Source: Legionella massiliensis
GTDB lineage: Bacteria; Pseudomonadota; Gammaproteobacteria; Legionellales; Legionellaceae
DNA length: 64,000 bases
Direction: 5' to 3'
Assembly: GCF_000756815.1 (NCBI RefSeq)
Contig: NZ_CCVW01000002.1
Span: forward strand, 963,501 to 1,027,500
The position numbers and the translations under genes were made by a program. Below the pieces are notes generated by a model. The model did not search any database. It worked only from the letters and a program-made list of their open reading frames with translations, and was not told the DNA's origin. Shown here piece after piece: positions 7,480-14,406 of the stretch (position 1 is the stretch's first letter; each line of letters starts with the position of its first letter).

Positions 7480-8746
7480 AGGCTTTAATCACAAGGCAGG
7501 CGTTAATACTAGCAAAACCGCGGCTAATCATCACAACAGCCTTCCCTTTATCTAACTGGCGATGCTGTGCACTGATATTTAATCCTTCGCTTGCCAACGC
7601 TGGGCTAGCAAAATTTGCGATTCCGGGTATACATTGATCACGCAAGGCATAGGTCGCTAAGACCGTATCTAGAATGCCAGAAGCACAAATCGTATGTCCC
7701 ATCGACCATTTAAAGGCTGTCACCGGTACCTGATGCGAACCAAAAACCGTTTTTATTGCCTGCGCCTCGCTATCATCCGATTTGCTATTGCCATTACCAT
7801 GAGCAATCAACATGCCGATGTCAGAGGGTTTAAGCTGCAGCCCTTCTAACGATTGGGCTAAAACAGAGGCTAGATGCTCGCCTTCTGCTTCAATGGAAAA
7901 TAGGCCAGAAGCTTCTGTTGCCGAGACACCGCCTGCAATTTCACCATAACAAACCGCTGAGCGCGCCCGCGCACTTGCCTCAGACTCAAGGACAATTGCA
8001 GCCGCACCATCAGCCAAAATTGTACCATCATGTGATTTATCAAAGGGTCTTAGATGGCGAGCACTTAATACCCCAATTTTTTCATAATAAAACAGCCCTT
8101 GCGGTTCAATCAGATCATAGGCAACAACTACAGCGCGGTCTGCCTGGCCTTGCTTAATGGCATGATAGGCTTCCAATAAGGCTTGTGTACCACTGACCGC
8201 GTGATTAGTCACATTGTGATTAGGTCCTTTGAAACCATAAGTAATGCCAGTATAAGCCAGCACATTATTAGGTAGGATGCGTAGCAACCACATGGGATGC
8301 ACTTCGGAAAATAAATTATCGGCAAAGACCTGCATATCATCGCCAGCTTTTCCCATTAGGGGCAGGAAATCTTCTTGTTGGAAATATTTGTTACCAGGCG
8401 AGCCTACATAAACACCGGTTTGCTCGTCAAAATTCCCAGGATTTTCCAGGGTTCCACGATAATCGAGCATTTGGCTATGATTCACAGCCTGCACGGCGGC
8501 ATTAATACCCATCACATCCTGGCGGGAAATGACTTTCATCAATTTGCGATCCGGCAGCATTTTTGCGGGCTGGAAATTTTTAAGCTCGCCACCTAAGCGA
8601 TGAGTCCAAGAGGACAAATCCCATTGACCAATTTCGGCAATACCAGACTGCCCTGCAATAAGTGCATCCCAGGTCTGCGCAGCGGTTTCGCCAGTTGCAG
8701 TTAAGGCGCCTAAACCGGTAATAAAAACACGATTGGAGTTACTCAT
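7472..8746 (-). CDS. Beta-ketoacyl-ACP synthase homologue lacking the active-site Cys
   Basis: A 424-residue thiolase-fold KAS protein. Compared with its neighbour, the nucleophile position in NHAVSGTQAL is Ala183 instead of Cys, while the two catalytic His residues remain (H316 in AHGNGN, H351 in SMGHTICASG). It cannot form an acyl-enzyme in the usual way and resembles chain-length-factor or decarboxylating KAS partners of type II polyketide systems, or a member of the FabF1XL/FabF2XL pair of VLCFA clusters. The start at 8746 is chosen because AAGGAG lies just upstream and the KAS fold begins there; an upstream extension to 8830 would lie inside the previous gene. It overlaps that gene by 8 bases. 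Confidence 0.85.
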   Translation of the reverse strand: MSNSNRVFITGLGALTATGETAAQTWDALIAGQSGIAEIGQWDLSSWTHRLGGELKNFQPAKMLPDRKLMKVISRQDVMGINAAVQAVNHSQMLDYRGTLENPGNFDEQTGVYVGSPGNKYFQQEDFLPLMGKAGDDMQVFADNLFSEVHPMWLLRILPNNVLAYTGITYGFKGPNHNVTNHAVSGTQALLEAYHAIKQGQADRAVVVAYDLIEPQGLFYYEKIGVLSARHLRPFDKSHDGTILADGAAAIVLESEASARARSAVCYGEIAGGVSATEASGLFSIEAEGEHLASVLAQSLEGLQLKPSDIGMLIAHGNGNSKSDDSEAQAIKTVFGSHQVPVTAFKWSMGHTICASGILDTVLATYALRDQCIPGIANFASPALASEGLNISAQHRQLDKGKAVVMISRGFASINACLVIKACD

Positions 8747-10043
8747 TCTCCGCTCCTTCAAACTCAGGATGTTTAAATAACAAACAACTGTTCGACCCAC
8801 CAAAACCAAAGGAATTCGATAAAACCACACCTACCGATTTTTCGCGTGGTCCATCAATCACATAATCCAAATCACATTCAGGATCCGGTGTTGTTAAATT
8901 AGCCGTTTTAGGAATTCGCCCATGCTCGATAGTCATCACTGATAACACGGCTTCAAGAGCACCTGCAGCAGCAATTAAATGGCCAGTTTGACTTTTTGTC
9001 GAACTAACAGGGATTTGTTTCGCGCGTTCACGAAAGACAGCCTTAATTGCATTAGTTTCACTAAGATCATTCATCTTCGTCGAGGTACCATGGGCATTGA
9101 TATAATCAACATCGCTCGCGTGCACCCTTGCTTGTTGCAAAGCCCGCTCAATCGCTTGCAGAGCACCATCACCATTAGGGTGTGAATCCGTAATACGATA
9201 AGAACTTAGCGAATTACCTTCCCCAGCTAATTCAGCATAAATTTTAGCGCCGCGCGCTTTGGCCTTAGACCATTCTTCAAGAATTAAAAATGCCGCCCCC
9301 TCACCGAGGACAAAGCCATTACGTGTACCATCAAAGGGTCTGGATGCTGTTGTTGGCGTATCGCTATAACTTGATAGAGCACCGAGCAAACAAAAGCTGG
9401 ATAAACCTAAAGGATTGATCATAGAGTCAAAACCGCCGGCCAGCATATAATCAGCATCACCGCGTTTTATGGCTTGCATAGCCAAACCCAGTGCCTGGCC
9501 GCCTGAGGCACAGGCAGTGTGCACAGAAGTCGCGTAGCCTTCGATACCATATTGTTGGATCAATAAGGATAAGCCTGAGTTCGAAGTGGTTTTGCCGAAA
9601 TCGACCAAACTATAAAATTCTTTTGTACTATCCTGTAAAAGCTGCCAATCAGGGATGCCATCTCGTGTACAAAGCTGCTGAAATTTCTGCAGATAGGAAA
9701 ACTCTGCTGTCATCATACCGCTTCCAGCAACAACTCCCCAGCGTCTGGCGTTCTGTTTTGTTGGTTTGATACCCGCATCATTAAAGGCTTGATAGGCTGC
9801 TTCTAAGGCATATTGTGTAAATTGCATTGCAAAGCGATTATGCTTACCGGCAATTGCAGCAGCGCTTGGTGTAAATTGCTTAACTTCCGCAGCGATATAA
9901 CAGGGAAAAGCACTGGCATCAAAATGTCGAATCTCAGCAATCCCAGATTCACCAGCCATTAGATTGTGCCATGTAGACTGTACATCATTACCTATAGGCG
10001 ACACAGCGCCTAAGCCTGTAATAGCAACCCGTCTATTTTTCAT
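8739..10043 (-). CDS. fabF: Beta-ketoacyl-ACP synthase II-type (catalytically complete)
   Basis: A 434-residue condensing enzyme that adds two carbons from malonyl-ACP to an acyl chain. All catalytic residues are visible: C178 in HTACASGGQ, H318 in NAHGTSTKMND, and K350 and H355 in KSQTGHLIAAAG. A glycine-rich C-terminus (SNSFGFGGSN) completes the fold. It is probably not the housekeeping FabF but the dedicated elongase of this cluster, because it is paired with a Cys-less paralogue and a modified ACP. A GGGGAG ribosome site lies about 11 bases before ATG. The 109-base spacer before it contains a short copy of an inverted repeat. Confidence 0.88.
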   Translation of the reverse strand: MKNRRVAITGLGAVSPIGNDVQSTWHNLMAGESGIAEIRHFDASAFPCYIAAEVKQFTPSAAAIAGKHNRFAMQFTQYALEAAYQAFNDAGIKPTKQNARRWGVVAGSGMMTAEFSYLQKFQQLCTRDGIPDWQLLQDSTKEFYSLVDFGKTTSNSGLSLLIQQYGIEGYATSVHTACASGGQALGLAMQAIKRGDADYMLAGGFDSMINPLGLSSFCLLGALSSYSDTPTTASRPFDGTRNGFVLGEGAAFLILEEWSKAKARGAKIYAELAGEGNSLSSYRITDSHPNGDGALQAIERALQQARVHASDVDYINAHGTSTKMNDLSETNAIKAVFRERAKQIPVSSTKSQTGHLIAAAGALEAVLSVMTIEHGRIPKTANLTTPDPECDLDYVIDGPREKSVGVVLSNSFGFGGSNSCLLFKHPEFEGAENE

Positions 10044-10060
10044 CTAACTGTTCACTCCCC

Positions 10061-10130
10061 ATTCACAGAAAGTTTGTATTTATCGCAACCTGCGCTCAAA
10101 TCCAAACTTTCACCAAGATTCAAACATGTC
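10061..10130 (-). repeat. Inverted repeat copy 1 (short form) inside the lipid cluster
   Basis: Bases 10083-10130 are the exact reverse complement of 11589-11636 (48 of 48 bases). After one extra base, 10061-10081 match the reverse complement of 11713-11733 with one mismatch. Compared with copy 2 this copy lacks a 76-base central block. It fills most of the spacer between the dehydratase and KAS genes. Confidence 0.85.
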
Positions 10131-10152
10131 TCCTGAGCAGATGCTTTTCCTA

Positions 10153-11043
10153 TTAATCACCTTTTGCAATCATCACTACTTCCAAGACACAAACTCGCTT
10201 ACCTTCAACCTCGCTGCGATAACTAAGAACTAGCTGTTGCTCGTCTTGTTGTTTCACTTTGACCTGACAGGTCAACACATCACCTGGATAAACAAAATCA
10301 CTCATTTTAATGCGGCGTAATTCACTGACTTGATAAGCTTGACTATATGAAGCTCGGACCAGGAATTCGCGGGCTAGATTAAGTTTTGATTCCAGCAATA
10401 TTGTCAGAGGTAGCACTGGCTTATTAGGAAAATGATCCGGAAAATAGGGTGCGGCACGGGTAATACGTTTTTCCGCTGTTAAGCTAACACCCGGCTCAGA
10501 ATCAAGAATACGATCAAAATGCATCGGCGCAACTCTAGGATTTAGCGCAGCACTACTGTCTAACTCAAGGGCCGGTTCTAGGTTTATTTGCGGCCAATCA
10601 CCAGGGCGATTTATTTCATTAAATTGATGCCGGATAAGCACATCATCAATAAAATCACTCATCGGCAATAGAGGTCCTAAAGCCCCTTCAATCGTAAAAA
10701 CGATCTCCGAGCCCACGCGAGCCACACTATTGTATTGCACCGCCGTATCATCCAGCGATTCAATAACCGATTCCAGTAACAGGGTTTCACCCAAATAGGC
10801 GGGGCGGTGCAGTCGAGCACTAGCAACTACGCCCGCAACTGGCCTTAAGGTGAAATCATTGGCAACCATAGCACTCCAAGCTGCCAACTGCCCTAAGGTT
10901 TCGCCGATCAAAGAAGGAACGAAACACTGTCGGCCTGTTTCATCAGAGCAAAGGTAGGCATCGTCTCGGGTAATATGCTTTATCCCCCGAGCTAATTTGC
11001 CAGGAGATAATTGCAAGATCCTATCAACAAATAAAAACCGCAT
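10153..11043 (-). CDS. Double-hotdog 3-hydroxyacyl-ACP dehydratase-like protein
   Basis: A 296-residue protein made of two hotdog halves. The second half has the FabZ/FabA-like active-site helix YFPDHFPNKPVLPLTILLES with H204 and E218. The first half has the matching segment CFVPSLIGETLGQLAAW, where the His is replaced, so only one of two sites looks catalytic. It would dehydrate 3-hydroxyacyl chains on the special ACP. FabZ is about 150 residues, so this is a fused, two-domain version. Its ATG shares one base with the ACP stop (TGATG), a sign of coupled translation. Position in the cluster matches rhizobial fabZXL. Confidence 0.8.
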   Translation of the reverse strand: MRFLFVDRILQLSPGKLARGIKHITRDDAYLCSDETGRQCFVPSLIGETLGQLAAWSAMVANDFTLRPVAGVVASARLHRPAYLGETLLLESVIESLDDTAVQYNSVARVGSEIVFTIEGALGPLLPMSDFIDDVLIRHQFNEINRPGDWPQINLEPALELDSSAALNPRVAPMHFDRILDSEPGVSLTAEKRITRAAPYFPDHFPNKPVLPLTILLESKLNLAREFLVRASYSQAYQVSELRRIKMSDFVYPGDVLTCQVKVKQQDEQQLVLSYRSEVEGKRVCVLEVVMIAKGD

Positions 11044-11456
11044 CAGACAACAGTTTCACAAAGCTTTTGCTCACTAACTGCATTAACGATCAGCTTGCAA
11101 AAGGTTTCAACTGTGAACAGCATGGGGATTTCATTGACCTTCAGATTTGCCTTGAAGTGTTCGGCAGGAACTTCACTCAAATAATTCTTCAGCGCTTGCA
11201 TACCTTTAACAGTCAAAACACCGCCTTTCTCAAATTCATCTTCTGCTAAATCACCGCGAGCATTCTTCTCTAATTGGCCACGAGGAATCTTAATATCAAA
11301 TTCTTTTTCTAATTGGAAAACCAAATCAAGAAAATCAATCGACTCTGCACCTAAGTCGCTAATTAATCGACTGTTTAATGACACTTCTTCTTCGTCAATA
11401 ACCAACACATCAGCGATAATTTCCCTCACTTTAGGGTAAACGCTATCTACATTCAT
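11043..11456 (-). CDS. Specialised acyl carrier protein (AcpXL-like) with an internal extension
   Basis: A 137-residue carrier protein. The first 60 residues are a standard ACP helix I-II unit with the phosphopantetheine site S39 in LGAESIDFLD. The usual fourth helix appears only near the C-terminus (FTVETFCKLIVNAV), separated by about 50 extra residues containing GDLAEDEFEKGG and LKNYLSEVP. Housekeeping ACP is about 78 residues. The rhizobial AcpXL that carries the 28-carbon lipid A chain also has extra sequence after helix II. It is the first gene of the five-gene cluster and has its own putative promoter. Confidence 0.85.
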   Translation of the reverse strand: MNVDSVYPKVREIIADVLVIDEEEVSLNSRLISDLGAESIDFLDLVFQLEKEFDIKIPRGQLEKNARGDLAEDEFEKGGVLTVKGMQALKNYLSEVPAEHFKANLKVNEIPMLFTVETFCKLIVNAVSEQKLCETVV

Positions 11457-11495
11457 GTTTTATCCTCAAAACTCAGCTAGTTCACAAAACCCCAG

Positions 11496-11547
11496 AGTAT
11501 ATCACAAAGTTATAAAGGGCAGCTACGCTAAACGTGAGACATTTAGC
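11496..11547 (-). promoter_or_regulatory. Putative extended -10 promoter and upstream inverted repeat for the lipid cluster
   Basis: On the - strand TGATATACT forms an extended -10 element (TATACT at 11496-11501) about 40 bases before the ACP start codon. No good -35 is visible. GCTAAA (11527-11532) and TTTAGC (11542-11547) form an inverted repeat with a 9-base gap at about -38 to -58, a typical place for an activator. Confidence 0.4.
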
Positions 11548-11588
11548 ATGCTTTTTGAGCAATAATTATCCACTAACCTCGTTCAAGG

Positions 11589-11734
11589 GACATGTTTGAA
11601 TCTTGGTGAAAGTTTGGATTTGAGCGCAGGTTGCGAGAAAAGCTGCAAAAAAATGCGCAGCATAGCTGTCTATGTGAGTAGTTTTTTTGCAGCTTTTCTC
11701 GCAAGATGCGCCAAATACAGACTTTCTGTGAATA
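11589..11734 (+). repeat. Inverted repeat copy 2 (long form) with an internal 23-bp hairpin
   Basis: The outer parts (11589-11636 and 11713-11734) match copy 1 at 10061-10130 in inverted orientation. The extra central block 11637-11712 helps form perfect 23-bp inverted arms (11631-11653 and 11682-11704, around AAAAGCTGCAAAAAAA). A smaller hairpin, CATAG/CTATG, lies in the loop. This is either a palindromic insertion or the original full-length repeat from which copy 1 lost its centre. Confidence 0.85.
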
Positions 11735-11746
11735 GAGCATGATCCG

Positions 11747-12826
11747 CTAGAACAAGGTTTGCTGGATAAAGGTTTGCACCTTTTCATTAACCTGAAAATG
11801 TACACCTACTCCCAGCAAGCGAATTGCTTTTTGTTCCCTATAGAGTTTGTTAAATAAGTCATGGAACTGTTGTAAGTCCACCTGTGACCCTTTGGTCTCT
11901 GCAGACACTAGCTGAAAATCATCGAACTTAATTTTGATATAGAGATTCTTAATGGCAAATTTTGCAGCTGACTCATTAATTCGTCGGATTAATTCGTCAT
12001 TTAACTTATCAATAATAGCGAGAGCTTGGTTGCTATCCCTAATATCCTCGGTCAAGGTAGTTTCAACACTCAATGACTTTCTCAGTCGATTAGGTTGTAC
12101 TGGGCGATTATCAATACCGCGGCATTGGTGATAGAGATGCTCACCTAATTTACCAAAGTCCTGTATTAACAGCCGCAAAGGGATTTCCTGTAAATCAGCG
12201 CAGGTTCTTATATTTCTATCATGAAGCTTTGCTGCAGTGACCTTTCCTACGCCGAACAATTTGTTAACTTCTAAGTGATTAACGAAGGCCATCACACGCG
12301 GAGGGGATATGACAAATAAGCCATCCGGTTTTTTCCAGGCGCTGGCGATTTTAGCTAAAAATTTATTCGGCGCCACACCAGCCGATGCCGTCAAACCGGT
12401 TTGTTGCCTTATTTCCGCACGAATTGCCTCGGCTATCCAGGTGGCGCTGCCTTGATAGAGCTCGCAGTCAGTGACATCCAGATAGGCTTCATCCAAGGAA
12501 AGTGGTTCGACAAAATGAGTGTATTGGTGAAAAATCTTATGAAGTTGCTCAGAAATCTGTTGATATTTTTTCATATTGACAGGAAGCACGATTAAATCTG
12601 GGCAAAGGCGCAGCGCTTTGGCAGTCGGCATCGCTGCACGCACACCGTATTCACGCGCCAGATAATTACAGGTACAAAGAACACCTCGTCTGTCTGCAGA
12701 ACCACCCACAGCAACAGGCCTATCCTTTAAAGAAGGATTATCTCGAATCTCGATTGCTGCATAAAAACAGTCCATATCAATATGGATAATTTTGCGCTGC
12801 TTATTAGTAACTTCTTTTGGTTCCAT
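11747..12826 (-). CDS. dinB: DNA polymerase IV (Y-family translesion polymerase)
   Basis: A 359-residue lesion-bypass polymerase lacking proofreading. Catalytic acidic residues are visible in HIDMDCFYAA (residues 15-24) and in PLSLDEAYLD. Next come SAGVAPNKFLAKIAS of the palm, the thumb helix-hairpin-helix region (VNKLFGVGKVTAAKLHDRNIRT) and a little-finger domain. The length is normal for DinB. The C-terminus (VQTFIQQTLF) resembles the beta-clamp binding peptide. It stands alone, divergent from the VOC gene with 48 bases between starts. No SOS box was recognised there. Confidence 0.93.
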   Translation of the reverse strand: MEPKEVTNKQRKIIHIDMDCFYAAIEIRDNPSLKDRPVAVGGSADRRGVLCTCNYLAREYGVRAAMPTAKALRLCPDLIVLPVNMKKYQQISEQLHKIFHQYTHFVEPLSLDEAYLDVTDCELYQGSATWIAEAIRAEIRQQTGLTASAGVAPNKFLAKIASAWKKPDGLFVISPPRVMAFVNHLEVNKLFGVGKVTAAKLHDRNIRTCADLQEIPLRLLIQDFGKLGEHLYHQCRGIDNRPVQPNRLRKSLSVETTLTEDIRDSNQALAIIDKLNDELIRRINESAAKFAIKNLYIKIKFDDFQLVSAETKGSQVDLQQFHDLFNKLYREQKAIRLLGVGVHFQVNEKVQTFIQQTLF

Positions 12827-12874
12827 AGTTTAATTAAGATATATTAACAACACTCAAACTTAAGGCATGGTGCC

Positions 12875-13303
12875 ATGATGGACATTCTTTTCCATTTAGC
12901 CTTTCCGATCCACGATTTTAATTTAGCCAAAGCCTTTTATCTCGATACACTGGGTTGTAAATTAGGGCGCGAATCCGAGCATGCTTTGATTTTACAATTT
13001 GGCCCTCATCAAATTGTAGCCCACAAAGTCGACGAGCTCCCGCCGGCACAACAGGGGATTTACCCACGGCATTTTGGCTTAATCTTTTTAAATAAAACTG
13101 AATTTGATGAGTTTGTCCATCGTTTAAATACTAAACAGGCTCGCTTTGAAATCCCCTTAAAAACACGTTTTGCAAATTCAAGACTTGAGCATCAGTCTTT
13201 TTTTCTGAAAGATCCATCGAATAATCTGCTTGAGTTTAAGCACTATACCTACCAAACAGCAATATTTGGTGAGGTAGAGATGAGGCAAATTGGAGAGGGG
13301 TAG
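12875..13303 (+). CDS. VOC-superfamily (glyoxalase/dioxygenase fold) protein
   Basis: A 142-residue protein with paired beta-alpha-beta-beta-beta modules: FHLAFPIHDFNLAKAFYLDTLGCKLGRES opens module one and YPRHFGLIF opens module two. It ends with the family signature FFLKDPSNNLLEFKHY. Possible metal ligands are H8, H76 and the Glu of LEFK. This size and layout match small VOC proteins annotated as glyoxalases or ring-cleavage dioxygenases, and the substrate cannot be told. AAGG lies upstream of the double ATG. Confidence 0.75.
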   Translation: MMDILFHLAFPIHDFNLAKAFYLDTLGCKLGRESEHALILQFGPHQIVAHKVDELPPAQQGIYPRHFGLIFLNKTEFDEFVHRLNTKQARFEIPLKTRFANSRLEHQSFFLKDPSNNLLEFKHYTYQTAIFGEVEMRQIGEG

Positions 13304-13375
13304 GTATTACTTAAATATTGAATATACACTATAGGAGATTAGTTAACGCTTTTAATTCTTCAGTAATAAGTCAGC

Positions 13376-13438
13376 CCCCCCGCTCCAGTATCGAATTCCC
13401 GGATTTCGCTTCGCTGAATCCAGGCTACATTCTGAGAG
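13376..13438. repeat. Short intergenic repeat-like sequence
   Basis: The spacer 13304-13454 contains a C-rich tract followed by CCGGATTTCGCTTCGCTGAA and TCCAGGCTAC, with a small GGATT/AATCC stem. Words of this type are typical of dispersed intergenic repeats in gammaproteobacteria, but no second copy is seen in this window. Confidence 0.3.
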
Positions 13439-13454
13439 ACAACTTACCTGCGTC

Positions 13455-14210
13455 TTAACCCACCCGGCTATAACCCGCATCGACAAATATCGTTTGCGCA
13501 TTAATCATTGCTGCCTCGGGTAAGCAAAGCAAATAAATGGTATCAGCCACATCTTGCGGGGTAAGAGGCCGAGCAGCCAAAGAATGAGCCTGATATTCAT
13601 CAAGCAATTGCTCGCGATTAGGGAAATATTTAAGTGCGTCAGTATCAACCACTCCTGCTGATACAGTGTTGGCCGTAATGCCGTATTCTGCCAACTCAAG
13701 GCTTAAAGAACGTATCAAGGCTTCAAGAGCTGCCTTGGAAGCACCGATAAAGCCATAATTGGGAATAGCCCGATGAGCGCCTAAACTGGATAAGGCAAGA
13801 ACACGCCCTCCAGTCTTCATGAGATCAAGCCCAAGGGAGACCAAATGATTCAGGGCTAAAGCATTAGTTTCCAAACACCAACGCCAATGCTTGGTAGACA
13901 TTTTTAACGCGGGTTTTAATACACCACTTGCTGCATTACTAATAAGAAAATCCAGTCGATCAAAATGAGTACGAAAAAGGGCATACATCTCTTTTACTGA
14001 TTGCTGATCAGCAACGTTGGCTTGCATTGCTATTGCCTTTCGTCCAAGTTTCTCTATTTCTTCGACTGTCGCTTGCGCCTCATCTGAACTGTTATAGTAA
14101 ACAATTGCTATATCGCATCCTGTCTGCGCCAGCTTCAATGCAGTCGCTTTGCCTATACCGCGTGCCCCACCAGTAATCAAGGCCACTTTATTAGCAAATT
14201 GCAATGACAT
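13455..14210 (-). CDS. fabL: FabL-type enoyl-ACP reductase (short-chain dehydrogenase family)
   Basis: A 251-residue SDR protein. The cofactor loop is TGGARGIG (residues 13-20). The active site is Y-x6-K (Y152, K159, in YGFIGASK), the spacing of enoyl reductases, unlike the Y-x3-K of FabG. The segments SNAASGVLKP and DTDALKYFPNREQLL closely resemble Bacillus FabL. It would carry out the last reduction of fatty acid elongation. The start at 14210 is chosen because GAGGGG lies 8 bases upstream; the frame is open to 14228. It lies close to, but is not cotranscribed with, the cluster at 6628-11456. The alternative is a general SDR oxidoreductase. Confidence 0.8.
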   Translation of the reverse strand: MSLQFANKVALITGGARGIGKATALKLAQTGCDIAIVYYNSSDEAQATVEEIEKLGRKAIAMQANVADQQSVKEMYALFRTHFDRLDFLISNAASGVLKPALKMSTKHWRWCLETNALALNHLVSLGLDLMKTGGRVLALSSLGAHRAIPNYGFIGASKAALEALIRSLSLELAEYGITANTVSAGVVDTDALKYFPNREQLLDEYQAHSLAARPLTPQDVADTIYLLCLPEAAMINAQTIFVDAGYSRVG

Positions 14211-14406
14211 TGGATTTTCCCCTCGCATAAAAATGCACCAAACTACCGTGAATTACTTAGTCTGTCAATCATAGAAGGGGGCTTAGGGTTTACTGTCTTT
14301 ACAACCTTCTGCCACTAAAATTTATCCCTAATGAACAGTTATCCTTGTCTCATTGCCTCTAACTTTGTACCATTTGCACACTAGATTATGAGGTACCTTA
14401 TTCTTA

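Noticed and set aside
11566..11805. 79-residue frame on the - strand spanning the repeat and the end of dinB
   Set aside because: It runs through the palindromic repeat and is Cys/Ser-rich noise.
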